Shown here piece after piece: positions 26,521 to 35,616 of a stretch of 64,000 nt of DNA (its first letter is position 1; each line of letters starts with the position of its first letter). Both the position numbers and the translations under genes were made by a program. The DNA is taken from positions 1,612,001 to 1,676,000 of the forward strand of contig NZ_LGIW01000015.1 of the NCBI RefSeq assembly GCF_001275385.1, given 5' to 3'. The notes below the pieces were generated by a model. It saw only the letters and a list, made by a program, of their open reading frames with translations. It had not been told where the DNA came from and made no database searches. Origin of the DNA: Exiguobacterium sp. BMC-KP. GTDB lineage: Bacteria > Bacillota > Bacilli > Exiguobacteriales > Exiguobacteriaceae.

Positions 26521-27319
26521 AATCGTTCGAGTATTCAAGTAGCTGTTCAAGGAAGTGATAACTGTCTTCGACATCTGGGTGACGCATATCTTCATACCAA
26601 TAAAGCGATAATACCGCTTGCGCTACGACGTACCAATGCATGCGCTGTTTCAGATCACTCGTCAGTGGATGACCATAATGTTCAAACCATTCTGGCCAAG
26701 CTGCTTCGTCAACGTAACTGTATAACATCATCCCTAAATCATACGCTCGGTCAGCAATGATCGCATCATCCCAATCATTTAGGTAGAGCTGACCATCCGC
26801 TCCCGTCAACCAATTATTATGATTTAAATCGGAATGACAGACGACTTGTTCATCTGTTCTTACATGTTCCAGGTTTTGTTCAAGATACACCATCGCATGT
26901 TCTACGAGGTCCGGATTCTCTAAATCCTCTGGTTGAAAATACAAACGGCATTGTCGCAATAATTCATCCGGCTCGATCGGGCGCTGATCAAGCTGTTGAA
27001 GCATGAACAACAATTCCTTCGAATCATGGATTTTCCCAAGCAAACGAGCCACTTCAGGACGCTCCATCATTTCCGGCTCCAATTCGTCTCCTTCAATGAA
27101 CTGTTGGGCACTGATGACGTCCCCACTATAAATCCGTTTCGTCCACAATAATTTCGGGACGATTCCGTCTGCGGATAAAATCGCCAAAAACGGCGATGAA
27201 TTTCGTTTTAAGAACAACTTCGATTGCCCGGTTGAAGCAATGTACGCTTCTCCTGTGATTCCACCTGCTGGCGTAAGGGTCCAGCCTTCGCCAAGCGCAT
27301 CTAAAATATCTAATTCCAT
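26519..27319 (-). CDS. ytmP: Phosphotransferase-family protein YtmP
   Basis: Aminoglycoside-phosphotransferase/choline-kinase fold, 266 residues. VCHSDLNHNNWL (catalytic loop, about 154-165) and YLNDWDDAIIADRAYDLG (metal-binding Asp, about 172-189) are intact, so an active small-molecule kinase is likely. Substrate unknown. Upstream of amyX in the same direction, as in B. subtilis. Confidence 0.9.
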   Translation of the reverse strand: MELDILDALGEGWTLTPAGGITGEAYIASTGQSKLFLKRNSSPFLAILSADGIVPKLLWTKRIYSGDVISAQQFIEGDELEPEMMERPEVARLLGKIHDSKELLFMLQQLDQRPIEPDELLRQCRLYFQPEDLENPDLVEHAMVYLEQNLEHVRTDEQVVCHSDLNHNNWLTGADGQLYLNDWDDAIIADRAYDLGMMLYSYVDEAAWPEWFEHYGHPLTSDLKQRMHWYVVAQAVLSLYWYEDMRHPDVEDSYHFLEQLLEYSND

Positions 27320-27370
27320 TATAATCCGCTCAACTTTTTTAGTAGATTTGCCTGAGGCACAATGCTTATC

Positions 27371-29512
27371 TTAACACGTCGCAATCGTCGTTGACAACGG
27401 AAGGACTTGAATCCTGTCGACACCTTTTAGAAGCGGGTCGACCGAGGCATCATCGCCTTGTACATGCACGTTCCAGCGCGAATGATCAAGTGAGACTTCA
27501 ACGATTTCATGTGTCGTATTGTAGACGATGAGCGTTCGTTGCCATGCATCATACGAGTGGACCGCTCCAAGCTCGTAGGCGATGACTCCCGGACGTAAAT
27601 CGATGAAATGAAGCAACTCTCGAATCTGATTCGCTCGGTGCAGGCGGAATCCGCCATGCATTCTACGAATCTGTAAAATCGTCTTGATGTACGCCACTAG
27701 GGAACGATGCTCATCTCGGCGCTCCCAGTCCATTCGATTGATTTCATCCGGTGCATTATAGCTGTTTTCGACGCCTTGTTTTGTTCGTAAGAACTCTTGA
27801 CCTGCATGAAGAAACGGAATCCCTTGCGCAAGCAAGGCAATCGTCTGAGCAAGACGGCTCATTCGTAATAACTGTTGTTCATCCGCTTCAGGACAGGATA
27901 ACTTCAATTTATCGTACAGCGTATGATTATCATGCGCCTCAACATAATTGATGGAGTAGGTAGGTTCCGGAAAACGACCGTATGTTTGATTGTCGATATG
28001 AACACTTCCTGCGATCCCGTTTCGAACCTCCCCTTCCTTCCAACCGTCTCCCGCAACGAATCCTCGGTCAAACTCACTAAACGTCGATCCTTTTAACGCA
28101 TCTCGGAAGACATCATTAAAATGGGAAATTCGGGGCATTTGAGCAGCCGAGGCGCTCATCGCCTTTAGTCGCTCCGGCAATGCCGTCGCAAGATCCCATC
28201 CTTCCCCGTACACAAGAATCGTCGGGTCAATCGCATCGAGTGCCGCGCGAACATCATTCATCGTCTCAATGTCATGAATGCCCATCAAATCAAATCGAAA
28301 GGCATCAATCCGGTAGACACGAGCAAAGTATGTCAAACAATCGACAATGAGTCGGCGCATCATAAATCGTTCGGAAGCAGTATCATTTCCCACACCTGTT
28401 CCATTCGAGAGTATCCCGTCTACTTCATAGCGGAAATAATAACCGGGAACGAGCTGTTCGAGTGAAGAACGCTCACGAACAAATACGTGATTCATGACGA
28501 CATCGAATGTGACACGAATCCCTGCTTCATGAAGTCGCTCTACCATTTCTGCATATTCTCGAACGCGAACGAGCGGTTCGACCGAACTCGCGTAACTCCC
28601 AGCTAGTCCGAACCAAAGCATCGGATCATATCCCCAGTTGTACGGCGTCCGCGTTCGTTCATCGGTCGTCTCGAAAAAGTGAACTGGCAGAAGTTGCAAA
28701 TGAGTAATCCCAAGATCAAGGAGATAATTGAGTCCCGTTGCATGACCACGCGGGGAGACCGTTCCTCGTTCCGTCATCCCTGCATATTGCCCCGGATAAC
28801 TCGAACCGGCTGAACGATCAATCGTGAAATCACGAATGTTCGCTTCGTAGATGACAGCGTCCGACGGTTTGACGAACAGAGGACGCGCGACCCGCTTCGG
28901 GAACCAATCGGAGATCGTTCGCTCGACGTCTACGATGACACCGTATCGCCCATTCTCTGATATGACACTAGCGTATGGATCAACGACCTCGTATGTCCCA
29001 AGATACGTCGTCACTTCATACCGATACCAACACTCAGCAAGATCACGCCCAAGCTCGAGACGATAAGCTCCCTGCTCTTGTCGTTTCATGTCGTGCCTTC
29101 CGAGTACCTGTTCATCTTGATCGTACACGACACACACGATCCGTTCTGCGACCGGTGACCAAACAGCAAAATGAAATATCCCCTCTTCTTCCCAGACGCC
29201 TAACTTCTCTTCGTAACGATACTTTCGTTCAAATGCTTCTGTCCGTACTAACCGATCTGGAACAACACGGATGGATTTCCCCGTCCCAAATACCTCATAC
29301 CGACATTCTAGCTCGACCGGCTCAAGAACCATCAATTCATAAATTACCAATTGTTCTTCACGATGTATTTCGACCTGTTGAATTGGTAGTGACTGTCCAT
29401 CACATTCAAGCGACCAGTGGATTGACGAATTGCCTTCAACCTCGACCCGGATGCTTTGAAAAGATAGGAATTCCGCCCGCGCCAACGGTATCGCAACTTC
29501 TTGATTCGTCAT
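27371..29512 (-). CDS. amyX: Type I pullulanase (cytoplasmic)
   Basis: Hydrolyses alpha-1,6 bonds in pullulan and branched dextrins. GH13 enzyme without signal peptide. CBM48-type region, then NWGYDP, the catalytic motifs FDVVMNHV, FRFDLMG (nucleophile Asp), YGEGWD (acid Glu) and EAHDNH. About 713-734 residues depending on start. Start is uncertain: GGGGAGGG right after the ytlQ stop lies 9 bases before an in-frame ATT codon (29528-29530), while the first ATG is at 29512 (used here) and a GTG at 29575 lacks a ribosome site. Last gene of the pepV-MFS-thpR-ytlQ-amyX series. Confidence 0.92.
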   Translation of the reverse strand: MTNQEVAIPLARAEFLSFQSIRVEVEGNSSIHWSLECDGQSLPIQQVEIHREEQLVIYELMVLEPVELECRYEVFGTGKSIRVVPDRLVRTEAFERKYRYEEKLGVWEEEGIFHFAVWSPVAERIVCVVYDQDEQVLGRHDMKRQEQGAYRLELGRDLAECWYRYEVTTYLGTYEVVDPYASVISENGRYGVIVDVERTISDWFPKRVARPLFVKPSDAVIYEANIRDFTIDRSAGSSYPGQYAGMTERGTVSPRGHATGLNYLLDLGITHLQLLPVHFFETTDERTRTPYNWGYDPMLWFGLAGSYASSVEPLVRVREYAEMVERLHEAGIRVTFDVVMNHVFVRERSSLEQLVPGYYFRYEVDGILSNGTGVGNDTASERFMMRRLIVDCLTYFARVYRIDAFRFDLMGIHDIETMNDVRAALDAIDPTILVYGEGWDLATALPERLKAMSASAAQMPRISHFNDVFRDALKGSTFSEFDRGFVAGDGWKEGEVRNGIAGSVHIDNQTYGRFPEPTYSINYVEAHDNHTLYDKLKLSCPEADEQQLLRMSRLAQTIALLAQGIPFLHAGQEFLRTKQGVENSYNAPDEINRMDWERRDEHRSLVAYIKTILQIRRMHGGFRLHRANQIRELLHFIDLRPGVIAYELGAVHSYDAWQRTLIVYNTTHEIVEVSLDHSRWNVHVQGDDASVDPLLKGVDRIQVLPLSTTIATC

Positions 29513-29546
29513 CTCTTTCGCAACGACAATGCCGTCGCTCCCTCCC

Positions 29547-30422
29547 CTACTCTTGAATTCGAGACTGCCCCTCACTTTGAATTGCCATTTGAAACTGAAT
29601 CGATACCGTTTCTTTTAAGATTTTTTCGCACACTCGCATCTGAAAAGCTTTCGTGTGTGTCGCGTTCATATTCATCCGCTTCAACCATTTAGGAAACTCA
29701 ACTTTATTAACGTAAGTCGTCGTCGTCTCTTTTGGAATCTTATCAAAATAACCACTAGGAGCTAAGATGACTCGTTCGATCGGTAAATCGTAATCTTGCC
29801 CGAGAATCGTATGCAAAATATCTTCCGTCCGTTTTAAACCGATATTTGGATTTAAGATTTGCTTCGCAGATGCCTTAAATGGCTGCTCGCGCCATAACTT
29901 ATCACGTCGGATATGATAGATACTCTCTTCACCGTCGAGCCATTCCATGATGTAAATCGCAGAAGGACCGACAATGAATGGACTCAATTCGACTTCCCCG
30001 ACTTGATATTGAATGACAGCGCGATAAAACATGGCGTATTGTTCATTTAGTAAATGTAGCATTTGATAGAAGTCTAAATGACGTTTCAATGGAATTCGCC
30101 AAATATCTTCTTCAGTAGCACCACCAGCGACATTCAATAGTTTTTGTAATTCAAGACGCTTTTTGTACCATTTATCGAATGCTCTTCGTGACAACTGTTT
30201 ACCTGGAAGTTGAATGACTTCACTTTTCTTCATGACCTGCCACCATTTTTTAGGTCGGATCAACATCTCTCCCGGAAACAATTCTCCAGTTTCCCATTTT
30301 CGATAGACATTGGCATAATCAAGCGCTTGATGTTCACTAACTCGCTTCGTCATCTCGAGCGGATTTTTTTCAAATCGACTATCTAAGTCATATAGTTTCA
30401 TCAAGATTGCGATGGGGATCAC
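29547..30422 (-). CDS. YtlQ-like conserved protein of unknown function
   Basis: 291 residues, soluble, basic and aromatic, no signal peptide. A region around LSPFIVGPSAIYIMEWLDGEE (about 150-170) vaguely recalls NERD-type nuclease-related domains, but the match is not firm. Its place between thpR (YtlP) and amyX is that of B. subtilis ytlQ. A GTG start at 30422 follows GAGGAATGAG, two bases after the thpR stop codon begins. Function not assigned. Confidence 0.7.
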   Translation of the reverse strand: MIPIAILMKLYDLDSRFEKNPLEMTKRVSEHQALDYANVYRKWETGELFPGEMLIRPKKWWQVMKKSEVIQLPGKQLSRRAFDKWYKKRLELQKLLNVAGGATEEDIWRIPLKRHLDFYQMLHLLNEQYAMFYRAVIQYQVGEVELSPFIVGPSAIYIMEWLDGEESIYHIRRDKLWREQPFKASAKQILNPNIGLKRTEDILHTILGQDYDLPIERVILAPSGYFDKIPKETTTTYVNKVEFPKWLKRMNMNATHTKAFQMRVCEKILKETVSIQFQMAIQSEGQSRIQE

Positions 30423-30423
30423 C

Positions 30424-30954
30424 TCATTCCTCTTTACCTAAACGAATCCGGTAAACTGGTTCATATCGCGGTGAAACGTCTGGTCGAACTTCAAATAAAA
30501 CGAGTTCACGAACGGTCCATTCCACGAGTTGTATTGGACTCGTCGTCCATGCATCTGCTTCGGCGCGCCATTTCTTCGCGATCGTGACATGCGGAACGAA
30601 CGGTTTAGTCACATGTGGATCGATTTGATCCACTAATTGAAATAATTCTTTCGCTTCTGTCCCGAATCCAACGACACGCGGCCGTTCGTCTCGACCGAAC
30701 GCGACCAAGCGATCAAATCGGAGTACAAATGGTTCGACGGTCCGCGCGATCTTCTGCAATTGCTGTTCCCACGAATGTCGTTCTTTTTCCTCCAATGCTC
30801 CAAAAAAACGAAGCGTCAAATGGTACTCTTCTTGCGTATAGACGTTTCGAAAATAATCAGCTAAAGATAATTGTCCAGCAAGCTTTGCTAACTCTCCAGA
30901 AGGAATCGGCAAGGCGACGAAAAAGTGTCGTTCCTGTCTCAACGTAGTGTTCAC
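30424..30954 (-). CDS. thpR: RNA 2',3'-cyclic phosphodiesterase
   Basis: 2H phosphoesterase, formerly 2'-5' RNA ligase (LigT/YtlP). 176 residues with both HxT/S motifs: HLTLRFFG (about 45-52) and HVTIAKKW (about 121-128). Opens 2',3'-cyclic phosphates on RNA ends. A GTG start overlaps the stop of the upstream MFS gene (GTGA), indicating coupling. Confidence 0.92.
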   Translation of the reverse strand: MNTTLRQERHFFVALPIPSGELAKLAGQLSLADYFRNVYTQEEYHLTLRFFGALEEKERHSWEQQLQKIARTVEPFVLRFDRLVAFGRDERPRVVGFGTEAKELFQLVDQIDPHVTKPFVPHVTIAKKWRAEADAWTTSPIQLVEWTVRELVLFEVRPDVSPRYEPVYRIRLGKEE

Positions 30955-32099
30955 TCCTTAATACGACCACTGATCCCATATAAAATAGCACCGAGGATAC
31001 TACTACTTGTATATACCCAAAAGACGGTATAGATTGTACTTTCCTCGAGTACAAAACCACTCATCAGATTAAACAACGCTGTCGCGAGTCCCGTCGTCGT
31101 TGCCATATATGTACTGACGGCTGTCGCGACCATCGTTTCTGGAACGAGTGACCGAACATAATCTAGAGCGACAGGGATTAGCAGACCGACAATCATCCCT
31201 TGCATCGCTGATAATATCCAGAGCATGACGATCGGAAGTTCTAACGCAATCATCGCCGTCCGGGCAGCTGATAACAAGGAGACGAATACAAGGACTGGAA
31301 TTGCTCCGAATCGTAACAAGAGACGCGATGCAATGCGCATGAACGGGATTTCGCACAGAACGGCGACAAAGAACAAGGTCCCAACAAGCGCCGTCGTCTC
31401 TCCACGTATCGTCACGTAGCTACCAAAGTAATAGTTATTGGCAAAAATCGGTCCGAAAATCAAACTTCCACCTGCTAAGAACAACAGGAAACGTCGATTC
31501 GAAAATAATTGTTTTAACGGTACTTGTTGTTGATGTGAAACGTGGACACTACCTGTCTCTTCAATGCCGATTAGCACAAGGAAACCAAGAACCCATGCTG
31601 CACCAGTTGCGTAAAAAATCAGATCGAGTCCGCCACTCTCGGTGATTTGCCCAAGAACGAAAACGGCTAAAGCGAAACCTGCCGATCCGAACAGACGCAA
31701 GGCACCATAATCCACTTTCCGCTTTCGCGTATACTCGATCGCTAACGTATCGACGAGCGGAATATGCGCGCACTGGAACAGCGCCCAGACACAAGAAATC
31801 AATAGTAATAATAAATAAGCAGATGTCAGTAAGTAACTTAATGTGAAGACTCCAGCTGCGAGCATCGCGACGAGCAGGAGTCTTTTCGGCTTCCCGAGTC
31901 GATCTGCCGCAATTCCCCAAACGGGTTGCAAGAAAATCGATAGAACGGGACCAATCGCAACGATCGTACCGATTTCTGAAGCTGACAGCCCGAAAGCATC
32001 ATTCGAGAAATAAAGCGCGAGATATGGAATGAGTGCTCCTTGCCCAAAGAAAATAAAGAAATATAACGCTTGGAAATGATAAGTTTGACGATTTTTCAC
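30951..32099 (-). CDS. MFS transporter, phenylpropionate/nucleoside permease-like
   Basis: About 382 residues with roughly 12 hydrophobic segments. The N-terminus FQALYFFIFFGQGALIPYLALYF fits the MFS_1-like/HcaT branch. Substrate unknown. I place the start at GTG 32099, just after GAAAGGAAG; an ATG at 32159 overlaps the pepV stop (TAATG), but an inverted repeat (about 32122-32153) then lies within the reading frame. Downstream gene thpR is coupled. Confidence 0.82.
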   Translation of the reverse strand: MKNRQTYHFQALYFFIFFGQGALIPYLALYFSNDAFGLSASEIGTIVAIGPVLSIFLQPVWGIAADRLGKPKRLLLVAMLAAGVFTLSYLLTSAYLLLLLISCVWALFQCAHIPLVDTLAIEYTRKRKVDYGALRLFGSAGFALAVFVLGQITESGGLDLIFYATGAAWVLGFLVLIGIEETGSVHVSHQQQVPLKQLFSNRRFLLFLAGGSLIFGPIFANNYYFGSYVTIRGETTALVGTLFFVAVLCEIPFMRIASRLLLRFGAIPVLVFVSLLSAARTAMIALELPIVMLWILSAMQGMIVGLLIPVALDYVRSLVPETMVATAVSTYMATTTGLATALFNLMSGFVLEESTIYTVFWVYTSSSILGAILYGISGRIKE

Positions 32100-32158
32100 A
32101 CGGAACTTCCTTTCAAGAAGCAATCCCCCCATCTTCACGATGCGGGGATCATCAATCA

Positions 32159-33556
32159 TTATTTTGCGAGCTCATAAATCGCTTCTGCGTAGATTGCGAC
32201 AGCAAGCAATAGTTCATCGAAATCAACATACTCATCGACTTGATGCGCAACTTCAGGACCACCTGGGAAGACTGGACCAAAAGCAACTCCTGCCGTCAAC
32301 GAACGCGCATATGTGCCGCCGCCAATCGCAATCAAATCCGCCGATTGATTCGTATGGCGCTCATAGACGGCACTTAACGTCTTAATCAATTCATGGTTCG
32401 GATCAACATGGTGCGGTGTCATGTGCGTTCGCGTCTGCAACTCGAAGCCATATCCCGCCGCTGCTTCCTTAATGATTTGCAAACGTTCCGTAAAGTCTGC
32501 CGTATAAGGATAACGGATGTTGATTGAAGCCGTTCCTTGTTCTTCTGCATAGCGGAATACACCACCATTGATCGTCAAATCCCCTGTTTCGTCTGAAGCA
32601 GCGACACCAATCGCCACGCCGCGAGAATCACGGAACATGTGCGTTACGAGTTCAATATAACGACGACCATTGTAGTCTAAGTGCAACGTATTGAGGAAAC
32701 GCGCTAAATGTAAAGCCGCATTTTTACCGTTATCCGGCTCCATCGCATGCGCTGCGACACCATTGACATCAAGCACGAGACCTTCTGTTTCTTGCTTGAC
32801 TGTTCCCGTTAAACCTTGTTCTTCGAGATAGGCATGGAAATCCGCTTCAAGCGTCCCTACTTCAACAACACGAAGAAGCGCTCGGGCATGTCCAGGTACC
32901 ATATTCGGACGTTCGCCACCTTCAAAACGGACGAGATGATACCCTGTATCAGATGCCTGAGCTGGTTTTCCTTGGATCAACAACCCGTCATAGAGTCCTT
33001 TTTCCGCATTGATGATCGGAAAATCCGCATCTGGTGCAAATCCGAGCGTTGGCATTTCTTCATGTTTGAAGTAATGATTGACACAACGCCATTCACTCTC
33101 TTCATCTCCTCCGGCAATCAGACGAATGCGTTTTGAGAGTGGCAACCCAAGTTCTTTGACGATTTTCAAGGCATAATAAGCTGCCATCGTCGGTCCTTTA
33201 TCATCGATTGCGCCACGAGCATATAATTTCCCGTCAACAAGCGTCGGATTGAATGGACCATATGTCCAGTGATCACCACCAGCTGGTACGACGTCTAAAT
33301 GACAGAGAATACCAAGTAACTCTTCTCCTTGACCATACTCCAAATGCCCTGCGTATCCATCGACATTTTTCGTCTTGAATCCATCGCGTTCCCCTGTTGC
33401 GAGCATCCAATCTAGTGCCCGTTTAACTTCTTGACCAAACGGTGCGCCCTCTTCAATCGTTGATTCATCGAGTACACTCGGAATCCGCAATAGTTCTTTT
33501 AAATCTTCTAATAAGCCCTCACGACGTGCGAGTACTTCTTCTTTCCAATTCACCAT
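32159..33556 (-). CDS. pepV: Dipeptidase PepV (M20 family)
   Basis: Zinc dipeptidase, 465 residues. Metal and catalytic motifs: LCHLDVVPAG (His-Asp), RGAIDDKGPTMA (bridging Asp), GGDEESEWRC (catalytic Glu-Glu) and APDADFP. GGGTYARSL near the C-terminus is family-typical. ATG at 33556 follows AAGGAGCGAAATCAG. Corresponds to B. subtilis ytjP. An AGTATA/TATACT -10 box and palindromic bases lie upstream at 33608-33627. Confidence 0.93.
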   Translation of the reverse strand: MVNWKEEVLARREGLLEDLKELLRIPSVLDESTIEEGAPFGQEVKRALDWMLATGERDGFKTKNVDGYAGHLEYGQGEELLGILCHLDVVPAGGDHWTYGPFNPTLVDGKLYARGAIDDKGPTMAAYYALKIVKELGLPLSKRIRLIAGGDEESEWRCVNHYFKHEEMPTLGFAPDADFPIINAEKGLYDGLLIQGKPAQASDTGYHLVRFEGGERPNMVPGHARALLRVVEVGTLEADFHAYLEEQGLTGTVKQETEGLVLDVNGVAAHAMEPDNGKNAALHLARFLNTLHLDYNGRRYIELVTHMFRDSRGVAIGVAASDETGDLTINGGVFRYAEEQGTASINIRYPYTADFTERLQIIKEAAAGYGFELQTRTHMTPHHVDPNHELIKTLSAVYERHTNQSADLIAIGGGTYARSLTAGVAFGPVFPGGPEVAHQVDEYVDFDELLLAVAIYAEAIYELAK

Positions 33557-33607
33557 CTGATTTCGCTCCTTCATTCTGGTTTGAATTCGTTTCCTATACA
33601 CCTTCCT

Positions 33608-33627
33608 AGTATAGCGAATATTCGTTC
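33608..33627 (-). promoter_or_regulatory. pepV -10 box with palindrome in the spacer
   Basis: Minus-strand TATACT (33608-33613) is preceded by the 10-bp palindrome CGAATATTCG and by GTTC-N6-GAAC. Operator-like but not assignable. The rest of 33557-33876 is AT-rich with no gene seen. Confidence 0.3.
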
Positions 33628-33761
33628 AGATACGAACATCCAAATTCTGTTTTCTTATCTTTTCTTATAAATAACGAACATTTAAAATAAAAAAAATCTG
33701 TAATTATCGACTTTACAAACCATTTGATTATGTTTTTTCTGCAAACGTTCGGTTAAACCAC

Positions 33762-33789
33762 TTGCAATTTAACATCAAAACGTTATACT
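33762..33789 (+). promoter_or_regulatory. ytzE promoter
   Basis: TTGCAA (33762-33767), 16-bp spacer, TATACT (33784-33789), about 90 bp before the start codon. Confidence 0.55.
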
Positions 33790-33876
33790 AAAGGCGAAAC
33801 AACTGGATATTGCATTGTCTTTTGTCACCCGAAGCTTTAGAACACTATTCTATCCATTGGGGGAGTGGTTATACCA

Positions 33877-34095
33877 ATGAAAGATTCTACAGACCGTATG
33901 TTGACCCGGATTAAATCGATTTATCTCTACATCCAAGAGAACGGAGCTACTACGACAGCAGAGTTGGTTGAAGAGTTTGGCATCACTTCAAGGACCGTCC
34001 AGCGGGATTTGAACGTGCTTGAATACAACAATCTCATTGTGAGCCCTCGACGCGGTACATGGACGTCGAGCAAGAAACAAAAGCAAGCGGGTTGA
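33877..34095 (+). CDS. ytzE: Small DeoR-type DNA-binding protein YtzE
   Basis: 72 residues consisting essentially of one DeoR-type winged helix-turn-helix: TTTAELVEEFGITSRTVQRDLNVLEYNNLI (shown in parts: recognition helix SRTVQRDLNVL). There is no effector-binding domain, as in B. subtilis ytzE (about the same size and next to pepV). ATG at 33877 chosen over a GTG 12 bases upstream that overlaps the GGGGGAG site. Targets unknown. Confidence 0.85.
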   Translation: MKDSTDRMLTRIKSIYLYIQENGATTTAELVEEFGITSRTVQRDLNVLEYNNLIVSPRRGTWTSSKKQKQAG

Positions 34096-34125
34096 TCCAC
34101 TGTTTCACTATATCTATCTTTCGAT

Positions 34126-34150
34126 GACGCGATTCTTCGCGTCTTTTTTT
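34126..34150 (+). terminator. ytzE terminator
   Basis: GACGCGA-TTCT-TCGCGTC hairpin followed by T7. Confidence 0.85.
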
Positions 34151-34203
34151 GTTATCTTTTTTAAAACGTGGGGTATAGCTATTGGGAGAAGGAGTTGAGG
34201 AGA

Positions 34204-34836
34204 ATGAATATTTTAATCATTGGAGCAAACGGAACAACTGGACGAAAGATGGTCGAACTGATCGCTAAACAAGGCGATCACCAAGCAATCGCTGTCGTAC
34301 GAGAAGAAAATCAAATCAACGATTTGATTGCACTCGGTGCATCAGAAGTCAGACTTGGGGATTTGACGAAGGATGTAAGTGGTGTTGTCAGTAACGCGGA
34401 CGTTGTTATCTTTGCAGCGGGTGCCGGTGGTGCATCAGACGAATTGACGCGTGCCGTCGATAAAGAAGGTGCGATTAAAGTCATCGATGCTGCAAAAGCA
34501 AACGGGATTGATCGTTTCTTGATGCTCAGTTCGGTCGGCACAGAAGAACCAAAGGGTGAACTGAAAGTATATCTTGAATCAAAAGCAGCAGCTGATACGC
34601 ACTTACAAGAAAGTGGACTTAACTATACGATCGTACGTCCCGGTCCACTCAGCTATGATGATCCAGCAGGTACAATCGAAACGAAAGAACATTTCGATTC
34701 ATATGAGGATCGTAAAGTCTCTCGTGATGATGTGGCAGCGCTATTCGTACACTTGATTGATCATCCAACACAGTCACGTCTTTTCGAAGTACTCAGTGGC
34801 CCTTACCCAATTGCAGAAGCATTGCGTAATCAATAA
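34204..34836 (+). CDS. NAD(P)-binding atypical SDR protein (YhfK-like)
   Basis: 210 residues. Rossmann loop LIIGANGTTGRKMV at the N-terminus, LMLSSVGT (strand 5) and YTIVRPGPL (about 141-149) are typical of NmrA/HSCARG-like or YhfK-like proteins; the SDR Tyr-x-x-x-Lys is replaced by a YLESKAAAD element. Could be a reductase or a redox sensor. ATG 34204 follows GGAGTTGAGGAGA. Confidence 0.85.
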   Translation: MNILIIGANGTTGRKMVELIAKQGDHQAIAVVREENQINDLIALGASEVRLGDLTKDVSGVVSNADVVIFAAGAGGASDELTRAVDKEGAIKVIDAAKANGIDRFLMLSSVGTEEPKGELKVYLESKAAADTHLQESGLNYTIVRPGPLSYDDPAGTIETKEHFDSYEDRKVSRDDVAALFVHLIDHPTQSRLFEVLSGPYPIAEALRNQ

Positions 34837-34851
34837 GTGACGCCCATAACA

Positions 34852-34889
34852 AAAGGCGATGGAATGTACGCTCATTCCATCGCCTTTTC
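34852..34889. terminator. Terminator shared with the convergent pseudouridine synthase gene
   Basis: AAAAGGCGATGGAATG/CATTCCATCGCCTTTT, perfect 16-bp stem. Confidence 0.9.
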
Positions 34890-34896
34890 ATTTTGA

Positions 34897-35616
34897 TTAT
34901 TCAGGTTGCCAATCAAACAAGGATAGTTCTTCTTGCGTCAATTCACGGTAATCACCGAGTGCAAGTGACGGATCGAGTTCTAACCGACCAATCGAACGTC
35001 GCTTCAAGAATGTGACCTCTTTCCCGAGCGCCAGCATCATTCGCTTAACTTGGTGGAACTTCCCTTCTGTAATCGTCAATTCAAGTGTTGAATCCGTCTC
35101 CGTCGTTGATAAGATGACCAGTTTACCTGGTTTAGCTTGGTAACCGTCTTCTAAGGTGACACCTTCCTCAATCGCCTCGACGTCCTCTTGCGTCAGCACA
35201 CCCGTCACTTCCGCGTAATACGTTTTTTCGACGTGCTTCTTCGGTGACATCAAAGCATGGTTAAACGATCCATCGTTCGTCAACAACAACAAGCCTTCCG
35301 TATCTTTATCGAGTCGTCCGACCGGGAACGGTTTGAAATAGGTCACGTCTTCAAACAACAAATCGATGACCGTTTCATCCCGTTTATCCTCAGTCGCACT
35401 AATAACACCCGGTGGTTTATTCATCATCAAGTAGATATATTTTTGATACGTGACCGGTTCGCCGTACATCAAAACATCTTGTGTTTTAACATCGACATGT
35501 TGTTTTGGATCACGAACGATCTCACCATCGACTTGAATCGCTCCTGCTTTTAGCAGCAATTTTACTTCTTTTCGGGAGCCTGCTCCCATGTTGGATAATA
35601 ATTTATCTAGACGCAT
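34897..35616 (-). CDS. RsuA-family 16S rRNA pseudouridine synthase
   Basis: 239 residues: N-terminal S4 RNA-binding domain (MRLDKLLSNMGAGSRKEVK) and a pseudouridine synthase domain with the RsuA/RluB signature GRLDKDTEGLLLLTNDG holding the catalytic Asp. Likely acts on small-subunit rRNA (RsuA modifies position 516 in E. coli); target not proven. Overlaps the end of the upstream flippase gene by 14 bp. Corresponds to B. subtilis ytzG next to ytgP. Confidence 0.93.
   Translation of the reverse strand: MRLDKLLSNMGAGSRKEVKLLLKAGAIQVDGEIVRDPKQHVDVKTQDVLMYGEPVTYQKYIYLMMNKPPGVISATEDKRDETVIDLLFEDVTYFKPFPVGRLDKDTEGLLLLTNDGSFNHALMSPKKHVEKTYYAEVTGVLTQEDVEAIEEGVTLEDGYQAKPGKLVILSTTETDSTLELTITEGKFHQVKRMMLALGKEVTFLKRRSIGRLELDPSLALGDYRELTQEELSLFDWQPE

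Noticed and set aside
33615-33627. LexA-like sequence CGAATATTCGTTC upstream of pepV
   Set aside because: Only about 10 of 14 positions fit the Bacillus LexA box, and pepV has no known SOS link; kept only as an unassigned palindrome.
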